Below, piece by piece: positions 35,126-45,345 of a DNA stretch of 64,000 nt. The stretch is from Candidatus Vallotiella adelgis (GTDB taxonomy: Bacteria > Pseudomonadota > Gammaproteobacteria > Burkholderiales > Burkholderiaceae): contig NZ_CP047396.1 in assembly GCF_020541305.1 (NCBI RefSeq), forward strand, positions 620,001 through 684,000, written 5' to 3'. The first letter of the stretch is position 1. Each line of letters opens with the position of its first letter. Below the pieces are notes generated by a model. The model saw only the letters and a program-made list of their open reading frames with translations. It made no database searches and was not told the DNA's origin. Position numbers and translations under genes: made by a program.

Positions 35126-36313
35126 ATGCTTAGACGCTTTTGGCTGTTCTTTGCTCAAGCGGTGACGGTGCTGCTTGCGTTAGTATTTATTATCTCAACA
35201 CTGAAACCGCACTGGATCCAGCTCCCAGGCAACTTTAGTCAACAACTATTGCCCCCAAGCGTTACCCTTCAGAAGGTTACCCCGAGCACTGCAGATCATG
35301 ACTTGGTCGCATCATATGCACATGCCGCGCAACGTGCTATACCAGCAGTAGTAAATATATTTACCAGCACAAACGCAGATCAGATACAGAATTCACGCAC
35401 TAACGACCCGCTGTTCCGCTATTTTTTCAATGAGCATACACATCAGGAGCCGTCAGCTAACCTTGGCTCCGGGGTTATTGTTAGCTCGGATGGCTATATT
35501 CTAACAAACCACCACGTGATAGACGGTGCGGACGAGATTAAGGTCGCGCTGACCGATGGGCGAACAGCTAATGCACAAATGATCGGAGTAGACCCAGAAA
35601 CAGATTTAGCGGTGCTCAGGATTACTCTGCCTAATCTGCCGATGATTAGGCTTGGACAGATAGAGAATATCCGCGTAGGTGACGTTGTCCTAGCTATTGG
35701 TAATCCCTTTGGAATTGGCCAGACGGTGACAATGGGGATTATTAGCGCTCTCGGCCGCAATCACCTAGGAATTAACACGTTTGAAAACTTTATTCAGACT
35801 GATGCCTCCATGAATCCAGGCAATTCTGGTGGCGCGCTGGTCGACATAAATGGAAACTTACTCGGCATCAATACTGCAATCTATTCGCGAAGCGGTGGCT
35901 CTCTAGGTATTGGATTTGCTATTCCAGTGTCGACGGCACGTAACGTGCTTGAGGACATTATTACAACCGGGACAGTCACACGCGGCTGGATCGGGGTTGA
36001 GCCTCAAGATATACCACCAGATATAACAGAATCGTTTGTTTTACACCAGAAATCAGGCGCAATCGTAGTTAGAGTGCTGCAAGGTAGTCCGGCGGAAAAA
36101 GCCGGTATCAAGCCGGGAGATATTCTCGTAAAGGTCAATGATAAAGTTATTGTTGATACCGCGAGCCTGCTTAGTACGATTGCGTTTATCAGGCCTGGCA
36201 CGGTCGTAAAAGTGCATCTATGGCATAAGTCACACGAAATAGATACTAATATAACGGTCGGGAAGCGCCTACTATCTACTAAACAGATTCTAGACAATAG
36301 CTACGAAAATTAG
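35126..36313 (+). CDS. degQ: Periplasmic serine protease, DegS/DegQ type (HtrA family)
   Basis: Envelope quality-control protease of 395 residues. A single N-terminal hydrophobic segment (about 7-24) without a clear cleavage site suggests a membrane anchor. The trypsin-like domain has the triad His130 (ILTNHHVI), Asp160 (DPETDLAVL) and Ser234 (MNPGNSGGALVD). One PDZ domain follows (about 275-375, with GSPAEKAGIKPGDILVKVND). One PDZ plus an anchor is closer to DegS; Burkholderia annotations usually call this neighbour of the his operon Do/DegQ. It is convergent with hisE. The tatABC genes that I recall between them in Burkholderia are absent. Confidence 0.9.
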   Translation: MLRRFWLFFAQAVTVLLALVFIISTLKPHWIQLPGNFSQQLLPPSVTLQKVTPSTADHDLVASYAHAAQRAIPAVVNIFTSTNADQIQNSRTNDPLFRYFFNEHTHQEPSANLGSGVIVSSDGYILTNHHVIDGADEIKVALTDGRTANAQMIGVDPETDLAVLRITLPNLPMIRLGQIENIRVGDVVLAIGNPFGIGQTVTMGIISALGRNHLGINTFENFIQTDASMNPGNSGGALVDINGNLLGINTAIYSRSGGSLGIGFAIPVSTARNVLEDIITTGTVTRGWIGVEPQDIPPDITESFVLHQKSGAIVVRVLQGSPAEKAGIKPGDILVKVNDKVIVDTASLLSTIAFIRPGTVVKVHLWHKSHEIDTNITVGKRLLSTKQILDNSYEN

Positions 36314-36341
36314 CGATAAGTAGCGCTGCGCTTCGGTGACT

Positions 36342-36373
36342 AGCACATATGCAATGTGTGCTCGTTATTTTTT
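36342..36373 (+). terminator. Intrinsic terminator after degQ
   Basis: 8-bp stem AGCACATA/TGTGTGCT with one T-G wobble and a 5-nt loop, followed by TTATTTTTT. It lies 29 bp past the degQ stop, between convergent degQ and hisE, and fits plus-strand transcription. Confidence 0.7.
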
Positions 36374-36382
36374 CATATATCA

Positions 36383-36796
36383 TTATCGCGTTGAGTGGCG
36401 CGATGCTTTTTCTGAAATACCCGATAAGCCCTCTCGGCGTTGTAGCTCGACTAGTACGTCATTAGGTCCGACATTATAGTGTCGTAACATCACAAGACAA
36501 TGGAACCATAGGTCAGCTACCTCGCTCACTAAAGCCATGCTTGAGCCATCGAGTCGGGCATCTTTTGCCGCCATCACAACTTCGGTAGCTTCCTCGCCAA
36601 TCTTTTTTAGAATCGCGTCGTCGCCTTTATGAAATAGTCGCGCGACATAAGAGACTTCAGGATTATCTTTCTTATGGCCGTCAATTATCATTGCTAGCCG
36701 CAGTAACACATCTTGGGGGGTATTGTCCATATCTTGAGGATTTCTACTACTAGCGTTACCTGACCTACGAAGTATGGGTTCGGTATTATGGGTCAT
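36383..36796 (-). CDS. hisE: Phosphoribosyl-ATP pyrophosphohydrolase
   Basis: Second step of histidine synthesis, hydrolysing PR-ATP to PR-AMP. The all-helical MazG-like core is intact: [20 protein letters not shown] with the metal-binding Glu residues, then [14 protein letters not shown]. The ATG at 36796 overlaps the hisI stop (ATGA), typical for this operon. The first ~22 residues after it are not conserved, so an internal ATG at 36730 ([15 protein letters not shown]), which aligns with the Burkholderia N-terminus, is possible. It is the last gene of the operon, convergent with degQ. Confidence 0.93.
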   Translation of the reverse strand: MTHNTEPILRRSGNASSRNPQDMDNTPQDVLLRLAMIIDGHKKDNPEVSYVARLFHKGDDAILKKIGEEATEVVMAAKDARLDGSSMALVSEVADLWFHCLVMLRHYNVGPNDVLVELQRREGLSGISEKASRHSTR

Positions 36797-37194
36797 AGAT
36801 AGATGCTGTCCGGATCTTTCAGGATTGGATCGACCGATACCCAATGACCGTTATTCACGACTCCTTCAAATTTTTGAAAGAAACACGAATGCCGGCCAGT
36901 ATGACAAGCGATGCCGGATACTTGTTCTATTTTTAATAGAATGACATCTTTGTCGCAGTCCAGCCGTACTTCGCGTACGTGTTGTACGTGGCCGGACACC
37001 TCGCCCTTGAACCACAGTGCATTGCGCGAGCGAGAAAAGTAAACAGCATACCCTAAAACGATGGTTTTGATTAGTGCCTCTCGGTTCATCCATGCAAACA
37101 TCAATATATCGTTGCTTGAAGCTTCTTGTGCGATCACCGGCACTAGGCCGCTCATGTTCCATTGAATCTCATCCAACCAATCATTACTAGTCAT
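36793..37194 (-). CDS. hisI: Phosphoribosyl-AMP cyclohydrolase
   Basis: Third step of histidine synthesis, a Zn/Mg-dependent ring opening of PR-AMP. The 133 residues contain FAWMNREAL near residue 33, [18 protein letters not shown] near 54, the metal-binding [13 protein letters not shown] near 77, and [11 protein letters not shown] near 95. The usual GGIACHTG reads SGIACHTG. HisI is separate from HisE, as in beta-proteobacteria rather than the fused enterobacterial form. It overlaps hisF by one base (TAATG) and hisE by four (ATGA), so translation is coupled. Confidence 0.96.
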   Translation of the reverse strand: MTSNDWLDEIQWNMSGLVPVIAQEASSNDILMFAWMNREALIKTIVLGYAVYFSRSRNALWFKGEVSGHVQHVREVRLDCDKDVILLKIEQVSGIACHTGRHSCFFQKFEGVVNNGHWVSVDPILKDPDSIYL

Positions 37195-37967
37195 TACTTC
37201 CTCACTGCAATACCACGTTCTGCCATGAATTGTTTGGCGTCGCCGATCGTATATTTCCCATAGTGGAAAATACTGGCGGCTAGTACCGCATCTGCGCGAC
37301 CCTTAGTAATTCCGTCAGCTAGATGCTGCAGTAAGCCCACACCACCTGAGGCAATGACTGGCACTGGTACTACATCTGATACCATGCGTGTCAACACTAG
37401 ATCGAATCCACTGTTTGTACCATCTCGGTCCATACTAGTTAGTAAGATCTCACCGGCTCCGTACTCTGCTATTTGACACGCCCATTGTATGGCGTCAAGT
37501 CCAGTTGCCTTGCGACCACTGTGCGTGAACACCTCCCAACATGGTGACTCACGAAAATTACCGACTCGTTTTGCGTCAATTGCGACGACGATACATTGAG
37601 CACCATAGCGCTCGCTTACGTCGCGGACGAACTGCGGATTAGCCACCGCAGCAGAATTTATACTAACCTTGTCTGCGCCTGCGTTGAGCAACCGTCGCAC
37701 ATCTTCGACGGTTCGCACGCCACCACCAACGGTTAGTGGGATAAACACTTGCGCAGCAACTGACTCAATAATTGGCAAAATCAAGTCCCGCTCATCAGAC
37801 GTTGCTGTAATGTCTAGAAACGTAATCTCATCAGCTCCTTGCTCGTCGTAGCGGCGTGCGATTTCGACTGGATCTCCGGCATCGCGCAGTTTAACGAAAT
37901 TTACACCTTTGACGACGCGTCCGCGAGAAACATCAAGACACGGAATAATGCGTTTCGGTAAAGCCAT
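37194..37967 (-). CDS. hisF: Imidazole glycerol phosphate synthase, cyclase subunit
   Basis: Partner of HisH. It joins ammonia to PRFAR, giving imidazole glycerol phosphate and AICAR. The (beta/alpha)8 barrel of 257 residues begins [21 protein letters not shown], which carries the catalytic Asp in CLDV. It has [16 protein letters not shown] near 81, SINSAAV near 103, the second catalytic Asp in [11 protein letters not shown] near 131-140, and IASGGVG near 200. The ATG at 37967 is set by this N-terminus; the frame stays open further upstream to 38135 but overlaps hisA and is not conserved. Confidence 0.97.
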   Translation of the reverse strand: MALPKRIIPCLDVSRGRVVKGVNFVKLRDAGDPVEIARRYDEQGADEITFLDITATSDERDLILPIIESVAAQVFIPLTVGGGVRTVEDVRRLLNAGADKVSINSAAVANPQFVRDVSERYGAQCIVVAIDAKRVGNFRESPCWEVFTHSGRKATGLDAIQWACQIAEYGAGEILLTSMDRDGTNSGFDLVLTRMVSDVVPVPVIASGGVGLLQHLADGITKGRADAVLAASIFHYGKYTIGDAKQFMAERGIAVRK

Positions 37968-38052
37968 AAGAGTAAGTGCTAAAATGTAAAGTGCATATAG
38001 TGATGCACGATGATGATGTACGGGCAGCCAACCTGAATCGCATAGCGCAATT

Positions 38053-38802
38053 TCAAGCACTAAACTCGCGTAGCGAATCAGCAAGGTTTTGCGCAGCCGT
38101 AAAATCGAGCGCGCCAGAATAGATTGCGCGTCCACAAATTACACCCATGATCCCATTATTCTCGGCAGCGCATAGCGTGTTGATGTCCGTCAAATTAGAT
38201 AGTCCGCCACTTGCTATCACTGGAATTTTAACCGCCTCTGCGAGAGAAACGGTTGCTTCCATATTGATTCCTTGCAACATACCATCACGACCAATATCGG
38301 TATAGATAATTTCTGTAACGCCATAGTGCTCGAACTTGCGCGCTAAGTCGATTGCCTGGTGCCCGGTTAGCTTGCTCCAACCATCAATAGCTACTTTCCC
38401 GTCCTTCGCGTCCAGCCCGACGACAATATGGCCGCTGAATGCACTGCATGCATCCTGAAGTAATCCCGGATTCTTTACTGCAGCCGTACCAATAATTACA
38501 TATGACACACCATCATCTAGGTACCGTTCAATCGTATTGAGGTCGCGAATTCCGCCACCGAGCTGAACTGGAATTTCATCGCTCACCTCGGTGAGAATTG
38601 AGTGAATTGCTTGTTTGTTTCTTGGCTTTCCGGAAAAAGCGCCATTTAGATCGACCACATGAAGTCGGCGTGCGCCACTGTTTACCCAATGACGAGCCAT
38701 GGCTGCCGGATCCTCCGAAAAGACAGTCACCTGGTCTATATTGCCTTGTTTTAGGCGAACACACTGACCGTCTTTGAGGTCGATAGCCGGAATGAGCAGC
38801 AT
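38053..38802 (-). CDS. hisA: ProFAR isomerase (phosphoribosylformimino-AICAR-P isomerase)
   Basis: Amadori-type isomerase, fourth step of histidine synthesis and a paralogue of HisF. 249 residues, starting [20 protein letters not shown] with the catalytic Asp in [21 protein letters not shown] is near 79, and [12 protein letters not shown] near 166 carries the second catalytic Asp. IASGGLSN is near 203. It is separated from hisF by 85 bp, the widest gap in this half of the operon, and from hisH by 85 bp. Confidence 0.97.
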   Translation of the reverse strand: MLLIPAIDLKDGQCVRLKQGNIDQVTVFSEDPAAMARHWVNSGARRLHVVDLNGAFSGKPRNKQAIHSILTEVSDEIPVQLGGGIRDLNTIERYLDDGVSYVIIGTAAVKNPGLLQDACSAFSGHIVVGLDAKDGKVAIDGWSKLTGHQAIDLARKFEHYGVTEIIYTDIGRDGMLQGINMEATVSLAEAVKIPVIASGGLSNLTDINTLCAAENNGIMGVICGRAIYSGALDFTAAQNLADSLREFSA

Positions 38803-38887
38803 AACTATTTCGTATTAATCTAGAGTAGAAGATTTCTTTGGCTGCCGACACATTTTGATGTAACAGCAGGTTTATGCTATCTAATTT

Positions 38888-39529
38888 TCATGGATTCCAC
38901 TCGACAAAATTGCGATACAGCTGCAAGCCTGCTGCCGCGCTTTTTTCGGGATGGAACTGGGTTGCAAAAATATTATCCTGTGCTACAGCAGACGTAAACG
39001 GTAAACCATATACAGTTTCTCCTACGGAGTTGGATATTTTATCGGGTACTGCATAGTAGCTGTGCACAAAATAAAAGAAGTCCTGGTCAGCGATACCATT
39101 CCATAGTGGGTGGGGCTGCGTCTGTCGCACCTGATTCCAGCCTATCTGCGGCACCTTAAAACGAGACCCGTCATCTTGCAGCTTATCATCTAGTTGAAAT
39201 CGTACGCACTTACCGCCTAATACGCCCAGGCTTTTTGTATTAGCTTCTTCACTCCAGTGAAATAGCATTTGTTCGCCTACACACACACCCAAAACAGGCT
39301 TAGTGCGTGTTGCATCCAGTACTGCATCCACAAGCCTAGAAGTGGCGAGCGATGCCATGCAATCGCGCATAGCTCCTTGGCCGGGCAATACTACACGATG
39401 TGCCGCACGCACCGTATGCGCATCACTAACTACTTGTACATTAGCTTCTGGTGCAACACGCAAAATCGCCTGCCAAACCGAGCGCAGGTTGCCCATTCCG
39501 TAGTCAATAATCGCTATCGAATTTTTCAT
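38888..39529 (-). CDS. hisH: Imidazole glycerol phosphate synthase, glutamine amidotransferase subunit
   Basis: Hydrolyses glutamine and passes ammonia through the HisF barrel. The 213 residues carry the class I glutaminase triad: Cys in [10 protein letters not shown] (near 85), and His and Glu in [10 protein letters not shown] (near 194). It starts [18 protein letters not shown]. HisF, the required partner, is two genes downstream in the same operon. A 301-bp gap with no readable gene separates it from hisB; Burkholderia has a MarC-family gene there, as I recall. Confidence 0.96.
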   Translation of the reverse strand: MKNSIAIIDYGMGNLRSVWQAILRVAPEANVQVVSDAHTVRAAHRVVLPGQGAMRDCMASLATSRLVDAVLDATRTKPVLGVCVGEQMLFHWSEEANTKSLGVLGGKCVRFQLDDKLQDDGSRFKVPQIGWNQVRQTQPHPLWNGIADQDFFYFVHSYYAVPDKISNSVGETVYGLPFTSAVAQDNIFATQFHPEKSAAAGLQLYRNFVEWNP

Positions 39530-39830
39530 GCAGTCTTGCTTTAATCATATCCTTCTAAGCCCCCCGTGAGATTACTGGCCTCTAGGAGAACTATTTGCCC
39601 ACTACCTAAGTAGTGGTAGTAGTATTTTCAATTAGTCTAAGATTCGCACTAGACGCATAACTTGTATACGAATAAGTTACGCTAAAAACCATGCAGACTA
39701 TCACTAACTATTCATACGATAGATATCGTATAACTTTTTCTGAACTCTAAGCCACAGTTAAAATTACGAAAAGACGCTGAATATACCACTATTCCAGCTA
39801 TGCGCTATTGAGCAATAGCATCAATGCCTT
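39530..39830. other. Gap inside the his operon between hisB and hisH
   Basis: 301 bp without a gene. In Burkholderia a MarC-type membrane protein gene occupies this position (recalled, not checked). No remnant could be aligned. No terminator was seen, so transcription may continue through. Confidence 0.5.
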
Positions 39831-40418
39831 TTACAGGTTACCTTTAGTAGACAAGATCTTTCCGGAAACTCGATCATCAATCTCAGCAGCCATGCGAAGC
39901 GCGCGGCCGAACGCCTTAAACACGGTCTCTATTTGATGATGCGCATTCATTCCTCGCAAGTTGTCGATATGGAGGGTAACACCAGCATGATTGACAAAGC
40001 CACGAAAAAATTCGATTGTTAGGTCAACATCAAAGTTGCCAATACGAGCGCGAGTAAACGGGATATAGAAACTCAGCCCGGGGCGTCCGGAGAAATCAAT
40101 GACAACGCGGGATAATGCTTCATCTAGTGGCACATATGCGTGACCGTATCGGCGGATGCCTTTACGGTCACCCGTTGCCTGAGAGACGGCTTTACCCAAC
40201 GTGATACCAGTATCTTCAACCGAATGGTGGTCATCAATGTGCCAATCTCCCAGAGCATCGACCTCGAGATCGATCAAGCCGTGGCAAGCAATTTGCTCGA
40301 GCATATGATCGAGAAATGGCACACCGGTGTTTATTTTTTTATAGCCGGTACCATCTAGATTAACTTTAACACGGATCTGTGTCTCGCTCGTGTTGCGCAC
40401 AATTTCCGCAATACGCAT
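39831..40418 (-). CDS. hisB: Imidazoleglycerol-phosphate dehydratase
   Basis: Sixth step of histidine synthesis, a Mn-dependent dehydration forming imidazole acetol phosphate. Monofunctional form of 195 residues, without the enterobacterial phosphatase domain. Metal-binding motifs are intact: [14 protein letters not shown] near residue 36, [16 protein letters not shown] near 61, [17 protein letters not shown] near 100, and [21 protein letters not shown] near 142. The ATG at 40418 ([17 protein letters not shown]) is chosen because it matches the family. An in-frame ATG at 40445 would add nine unconserved residues. Confidence 0.96.
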   Translation of the reverse strand: MRIAEIVRNTSETQIRVKVNLDGTGYKKINTGVPFLDHMLEQIACHGLIDLEVDALGDWHIDDHHSVEDTGITLGKAVSQATGDRKGIRRYGHAYVPLDEALSRVVIDFSGRPGLSFYIPFTRARIGNFDVDLTIEFFRGFVNHAGVTLHIDNLRGMNAHHQIETVFKAFGRALRMAAEIDDRVSGKILSTKGNL

Positions 40419-40489
40419 GGATATTCCCGAAAATAGCGGATACAATTTACAATTAAACTGGGGATCCCCGCGTAATTAAAGACGCGTAA

Positions 40490-41566
40490 TCAAACCAGCA
40501 CATTTTTTAGTGCAGCCAGCAATTGTGCATTTTCATACGGCGTACTAACCGTAATCCGAATGCACTCAGCCAGCAACGGATGCATTCTACTCACGTTTTT
40601 GATCAGAATCCATGCGCCGAGCAGTTCATCGAATACCGTAGCAGCATTTAGTACGCGCACTAGTAAGAAATTTCCAGAACTAGGAAACACATGCGCCCCC
40701 GGCAACTTGCTAATCGCATCGGTAAGGCGTGCCCGCTCGGCGCGCAACTTAGCAGCCTGGGCATCGAATACTTCTAGGTGATCAAGCATAAAATCTACCG
40801 TTGCTTGCGTCAACACATTAGTGTTATAGGGGGGGCGCACTTTGTTGAATTCGCTGATCCAGGCTGGTAAACCAATTAGATAGCCGAGCCGGATACCGGC
40901 CAGGCCCAACTTCGAAACGGTGCGCATAACCACTACATTGTCGAACTCACTAACTCGCGAGATCCAACTTCGCTGTGCAAACAATTGGTACGCTTCATCA
41001 ATGACCACTAGCGACCGGTTGGCTGCACGCACAATCCGCTCGAGATCTGTATCGTCGAATAGTGTACCGGTTGGATTGTTTGGGTAAGCTAAATAAATAA
41101 TTGCTGGCTGGTGCGCAGCAACAGCCTCTAGCATTGCACTAACATCCAGAGTGAAATCGATGTTCAGCGGCACGCCAATAAATTCTAAATGGGCAAGCTT
41201 GGCTGACATCGAGTACATCACAAAGCCGGGCACCGGCGCTAATATCTTAGCGCCGGTGCCCGGCTTTGCACATGCAGTTGCAATCAGGCTGATTAATTCA
41301 TCTGAGCCATTACCCAGCAAGACATCGCAATTATCTGGCACCTGCATTGCGCACTTAAGCCTGTCTATAAGAGCGCTCGGTCGTGGCAGAGGATAGCGGT
41401 TTAATGCAAGCTGAGCGAGCCGCGCGCCAAGCTGCTCTGCAAGTGGTTTTGGCAGCGTGTAGGGATTTTCCATCGCGTCCAGCTTAATCAAGCCGGTGGC
41501 ATTTGGCACTGGATAGCTTGTCATCGCAAGCACATCCGAGCGAATGATATCCTGGGGTATAGTCAT
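40490..41566 (-). CDS. hisC: Histidinol-phosphate aminotransferase
   Basis: PLP enzyme that transaminates imidazole acetol phosphate with glutamate. 358 residues of fold type [14 protein letters not shown] near residue 82 starts the cofactor site, [15 protein letters not shown] near 155 and [10 protein letters not shown] near 189 hold PLP contacts, and the Schiff-base Lys is in [16 protein letters not shown] near 216. The region [15 protein letters not shown] (near 100) contains two residues more than I recall in Burkholderia and is encoded by a perfect 22-bp inverted repeat. The frame remains intact, so the enzyme is probably functional. Confidence 0.96.
   Translation of the reverse strand: MTIPQDIIRSDVLAMTSYPVPNATGLIKLDAMENPYTLPKPLAEQLGARLAQLALNRYPLPRPSALIDRLKCAMQVPDNCDVLLGNGSDELISLIATACAKPGTGAKILAPVPGFVMYSMSAKLAHLEFIGVPLNIDFTLDVSAMLEAVAAHQPAIIYLAYPNNPTGTLFDDTDLERIVRAANRSLVVIDEAYQLFAQRSWISRVSEFDNVVVMRTVSKLGLAGIRLGYLIGLPAWISEFNKVRPPYNTNVLTQATVDFMLDHLEVFDAQAAKLRAERARLTDAISKLPGAHVFPSSGNFLLVRVLNAATVFDELLGAWILIKNVSRMHPLLAECIRITVSTPYENAQLLAALKNVLV
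41221..41268. repeat. 22-bp perfect inverted repeat with 4-nt loop inside hisC
   Basis: Left arm 41221-41242 and right arm 41247-41268 are exact reverse complements around TATC. It is GC-rich (about two-thirds) in an otherwise AT-leaning region. Both strands encode nearly the same peptide here ([14 protein letters not shown]). In the mRNA it would form a very stable hairpin within the coding region. Confidence 0.98.
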
Positions 41567-41606
41567 GGTATGCTGTCTAAGCTGTCTTTCCTGCTAGCCG
41601 GCATAG

Positions 41607-42926
41607 TTAACCGCTTGCATTCATCCGATACTCAGCGCTTCGCGCGTGCGCCTGCAGGCCCTCGCCATACGCAAGTTCTGTGGCAATTTTACCTAAAGTT
41701 TGCGCGCCTTTAGCACTTACTTCAATCACGCTAGAGCGCTTGAGAAAGTCATACACACCTAACGATGACGAAAACCGAGCGGTACGAGAAGTAGGAAGCA
41801 CGTGGCTTGGTCCCGCACAATAATCACCGAGACTCTCGCTCGTATAACGACCGAGGAAGATCGCGCCAGCATGGCGAATATGCTGTGCCCATTTATACGG
41901 TTCAACCGCAGACACCTCCAGGTGCTCTGGCGCGATATCGTTGGCAATCACACATGCCTCATTCATGTCTCGAACCTTAATTAACGCGCCGCGATCCTGA
42001 AGCGAACGCTGGATCACATCGCGCCGGGTCATCGTTATGATTAATTGGTTAATAGCTGCCTCAACGCGCTGGATAAATATAGCATCTGGACACAATAGGA
42101 TCGACTGCGCGAGTTCATCGTGCTCAGCCTGCGAAAGCATATCTATTGCAACCCAACACGGATCAGTAGTGCCATCGCATAACACCAATATCTCTGATGG
42201 ACCCGCAATCATATCGATGCCAACTACACCAAATACTTGCCGCTTGGCGGCAGCGACGTAAGCATTGCCCGGTCCACAGATCTTGTCCACAGCTGGGATT
42301 GTATCTGTACCATATGCGAGAGCACCTATGGCTTGGGCGCCGCCGATAGTTAATACCCGATCTACACCACTAAGCAGTGCAGCAGCTAACACAAGGTGAT
42401 TGACCACGCCATCTGGTGTCGGAACTACCATCACGATTTCGCGAACGCCAGCTACGCGTGCCGGAATTGCATTCATTAGTACCGAAGACGGGTAGGCAGC
42501 CTTGCCACCAGGCACGTATATACCAACACGGTCTAGTGGTGTAACTTTTTGACCGAGCACAGTGCCATCGGCCTCGGTATACTGCCAACTGCAGCTGCCA
42601 CATTCTATTTTCTGCTTTTCATGATAGCCGCGCACGCGTGACGCTGCCGCCTCCAAAGCTGCCCGGCGCTTTGGCTCTAGTGAATCCAGTGCCACCTGCA
42701 GCCGGGTAGATGACACCTCTAGGGAAGTAACGCTGCTAACGTCTAGTCGGTCGAAACGCTTTGTATATTCCAACACAGCAGCATCGCCACGCCATTTGAC
42801 ATCAGCTAGGATTTGAGAGACTGAGTGTTTGATTGCTTCGTCTTCGTTCTCTTGAAGTGCGAGCACATCCGCTAACGCTAATTGAAAACCAGAACTGGAG
42901 GAGTCGAGTTTTCGGATTTTGATCAT
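41607..42926 (-). CDS. hisD: Histidinol dehydrogenase
   Basis: Zn- and NAD-dependent enzyme that oxidises histidinol to histidine in the last two steps. Full length at 439 residues. [20 protein letters not shown] lies near residue 130, [13 protein letters not shown] near 195, [19 protein letters not shown] near 215, and the catalytic and metal region [14 protein letters not shown] near 264. APEHLEVS is near 330 with the second catalytic His. It overlaps the hisG stop by one base (TAATG). No sign of decay. Confidence 0.98.
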   Translation of the reverse strand: MIKIRKLDSSSSGFQLALADVLALQENEDEAIKHSVSQILADVKWRGDAAVLEYTKRFDRLDVSSVTSLEVSSTRLQVALDSLEPKRRAALEAAASRVRGYHEKQKIECGSCSWQYTEADGTVLGQKVTPLDRVGIYVPGGKAAYPSSVLMNAIPARVAGVREIVMVVPTPDGVVNHLVLAAALLSGVDRVLTIGGAQAIGALAYGTDTIPAVDKICGPGNAYVAAAKRQVFGVVGIDMIAGPSEILVLCDGTTDPCWVAIDMLSQAEHDELAQSILLCPDAIFIQRVEAAINQLIITMTRRDVIQRSLQDRGALIKVRDMNEACVIANDIAPEHLEVSAVEPYKWAQHIRHAGAIFLGRYTSESLGDYCAGPSHVLPTSRTARFSSSLGVYDFLKRSSVIEVSAKGAQTLGKIATELAYGEGLQAHARSAEYRMNASG

Positions 42927-43714
42927 TATACAAGTTCCTTGTTTTCCACAATGTAGGCATCAGCGTCGGACATCCCAATGTCCGTACAGCACCCGGCTAC
43001 AGCTTGCACTTCACCCTTGCTAGCACGCTCAAATGCCTCAAGAATAGGCTTGAGTTTTGCAAGTTTAAGTTTAAGCGCAGCCTGGTTGACTACCAGGCGC
43101 GACGAGATCTCCATAATCCGCTCAACCTCAACCAAGTTATTCGCGCGCAGCGTACCACCAGAGCTAACTAGATCGACAATTGCATCTGCCAGGCCAACTA
43201 GTGGTGCTAGTTCCATCGAGCCATACAACTTAATCAGATCTACATATACCCCCTTAGCTGCAAAATGCTCACGTGCACTGTTTACATACTTTGTGGCTAC
43301 CTGTAACCGCGCACCTTGCCGCACCGCATTCGCATAATCAAAGCCTCGCTGTACCGCGACAGATAATCTGCAGCAGGCAATATTTAGGTCGATCGGCTGA
43401 TACAGTCCATCGCCACCATGCTCGAGTAGAACATCTTTACCTGCAACGCCAAAGTCTGCTGCGCCATACTCGACGTAGATTGGCACATCTGATGCCCGAA
43501 CAATAATCACACGTAGACCTGGATCTGTGGTAAGCAAAATTAGCTTACGCGACGACTCCGGATCCTCAGCTACTGTGATCCCGGCTGCCGCTAGAAGCGG
43601 TAATGTCTCTTCAAAAATACGGCCCTTAGATAGTGCTAATGTCAACGGAATACGTGGATCCACCGCCGGTGTCGACGCGCCGGGTACATGATTATCCGTA
43701 GCCGACGGGATCAT
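42926..43714 (-). CDS. hisG: ATP phosphoribosyltransferase, short-form catalytic subunit
   Basis: First, feedback-controlled step of histidine synthesis. It is the short HisG form (no C-terminal ACT-like regulatory domain), which needs HisZ for activity and histidine inhibition; hisZ is not in this window. [20 protein letters not shown] lies near residue 26, [19 protein letters not shown] near 70, the substrate motif [20 protein letters not shown] near 165, and [12 protein letters not shown] near 186. Compared with Burkholderia it has a longer N-terminus and about 25 extra C-terminal residues ([20 protein letters not shown]) that run into the hisD start. It overlaps murA by ATGA. Confidence 0.95.
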   Translation of the reverse strand: MIPSATDNHVPGASTPAVDPRIPLTLALSKGRIFEETLPLLAAAGITVAEDPESSRKLILLTTDPGLRVIIVRASDVPIYVEYGAADFGVAGKDVLLEHGGDGLYQPIDLNIACCRLSVAVQRGFDYANAVRQGARLQVATKYVNSAREHFAAKGVYVDLIKLYGSMELAPLVGLADAIVDLVSSGGTLRANNLVEVERIMEISSRLVVNQAALKLKLAKLKPILEAFERASKGEVQAVAGCCTDIGMSDADAYIVENKELV

Positions 43715-45093
43715 TCTTCTGCTCCGTGGGTTAAATGATCTAACCCAGCAGAATTCGACTGCTTGACGATATCGTGCGTAGCTATGACAGCGGCGTCTTG
43801 CGTAGCATTATTACGCGTATTGTTATTATTATTGGATATATTTGTGCGAATACGGCTAACACTTGCACCTAGCACACCCAGCTTGATTTCCATTCGGTCG
43901 TAGCCACGATCAAGATGGTAGATCCGATCGATTAGCGTCTGCCCGCTGGCTACTAGTCCGATAATAACAAGACTGGCTGACGCGCGCAGATCTGTAGCCA
44001 TTACTTCTGCACCGGACAGTTTATCCACGCCGGTTACCAACGCTGTATTACCGTCGATCGTGATGCTCGCACCAAGTCGGATTAGTTCCTGCACATGCAT
44101 GAAGCGATTTTCAAAAATTGTTTCCACCACTTGGGACGTCCCTTTTGCAATGGCATTCAGTGCCATAAATTGTGCCTGCATGTCAGTCGGGAACGCAGGA
44201 TACTCGGAAGTGCGAAACGATACCGCACGCGCACGGCCTTGCATCTGAATGCGGATCCAATCATCGCCGGATGACACTCGCGCACCCGCCTTGCGCAACT
44301 TTTCTATAATAGACTCTAGAGTCAGCGGGGTAATGCCACGTAGCGTAACATCACCACCTGTGGCAGTGGCTGCGCACATAAAGGTTCCAGCCTCGATTCG
44401 ATCTGGGATTATTACATGGCTTGCGCCATGTAATTGCGGAACACCATGCACTACGAGCCGATCTGTGCCGATCCCGTTAATTTTTGCGCCCATTTTCACT
44501 AGTAGGTTTGCTAGGTCTACAACCTCTGGTTCGCGAGCTGCATTCTCCAGTACGGTTTCCCCATCTGCAAGTACTGCTGCCATTAGTAGGTTTTCTGTTC
44601 CGGTCACAGTAATCATGTCCGTGATCAGATGTGCGCCTCTTAAACATCGCGCCTGTGCATCGATAAAACCGCGCTCAATCGAGATCTCCGCGCCCATTGC
44701 GGTTAATCCTTTAATGTGCTGATCAACTGGACGTGCGCCAATCGCACATCCGCCAGGTAGTGACACCTGCGCATAACCGAATCGCGCCACCAGTGGGCCG
44801 AGCACAAGAATCGACGCGCGCATCGTTTTGACTAACTCGTACGGTGCCACTGGCTGGTCGACCTGTGACGCGTCTAGTGTCACTGCATTTCCGTTCACCT
44901 GTGAACGTACCCCCATCTGGTCAAGCAACTTCAAGGTAGTACGTACGTCCTGCAAGTTTGGTACGTTTTCCAGGTAAATCGGCTCTGCGCTCAATAAACT
45001 TGCACAGAGGATTGGCAGCGTCGCGTTCTTAGCACCGGATACCGTAATCTCGCCATTGAGGCGGGCCCCGCCGTCGATCAGCAATTTATCCAT
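43711..45093 (-). CDS. murA: UDP-N-acetylglucosamine 1-carboxyvinyltransferase
   Basis: First committed step of peptidoglycan synthesis: transfers enolpyruvate from PEP to UDP-GlcNAc in the cytosol. The EPSP-synthase fold starts [20 protein letters not shown]. The catalytic Cys is in [15 protein letters not shown] near residue 115, and [19 protein letters not shown] is near 304. The product has 460 residues; about 40 C-terminal residues after [10 protein letters not shown] are extra, starting with an Asn run ([12 protein letters not shown]) encoded by an AAT-like microsatellite. GGAAG 8 bp upstream supports the start. It overlaps hisG and so heads the his transcript, as in Burkholderia. Confidence 0.97.
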   Translation of the reverse strand: MDKLLIDGGARLNGEITVSGAKNATLPILCASLLSAEPIYLENVPNLQDVRTTLKLLDQMGVRSQVNGNAVTLDASQVDQPVAPYELVKTMRASILVLGPLVARFGYAQVSLPGGCAIGARPVDQHIKGLTAMGAEISIERGFIDAQARCLRGAHLITDMITVTGTENLLMAAVLADGETVLENAAREPEVVDLANLLVKMGAKINGIGTDRLVVHGVPQLHGASHVIIPDRIEAGTFMCAATATGGDVTLRGITPLTLESIIEKLRKAGARVSSGDDWIRIQMQGRARAVSFRTSEYPAFPTDMQAQFMALNAIAKGTSQVVETIFENRFMHVQELIRLGASITIDGNTALVTGVDKLSGAEVMATDLRASASLVIIGLVASGQTLIDRIYHLDRGYDRMEIKLGVLGASVSRIRTNISNNNNNTRNNATQDAAVIATHDIVKQSNSAGLDHLTHGAEE

Positions 45094-45279
45094 TAATTTA
45101 CTTCCACATTATGCGGCTGATAGAGCCGACGCGTAAACCGCCCTCGGCCGCTGGGAGCTTCGTTCATTACGCCTAGGTTTATCCTCGTTACTTCGTACTC
45201 AAATACAGCTACATTAGTTTTATAATACAATTAGTATTTAGGTTGTTACTCAATGCGTGAGTCTCTCGAAAAATGCGTT

Positions 45280-45345
45280 TGCTCAGTTCTAAAGAGATGC
45301 TCTGGCATCGCAAACCGGCTTCAATTATTTCTTTCTGTCCTTCCA
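45280..45345 (-). pseudogene. bolA: bolA-like gene remnant
   Basis: About 190-250 bp upstream of murA the minus strand reads KEIIEAGLRCQSISLEL, resembling the start of the Burkholderia BolA/IbaG-type protein (KQLIEAGLxCxxLEVEG). That gene lies directly upstream of murA in Burkholderia. The rest of the ~80-residue protein cannot be followed. Position and the short match support this assignment, but not strongly. Confidence 0.45.

Noticed and set aside
41151-41396. Plus-strand frame with [15 protein letters not shown] inside hisC.
   Set aside because: It mirrors the HisC peptide only because of the inverted repeat; it is antisense to an intact gene.
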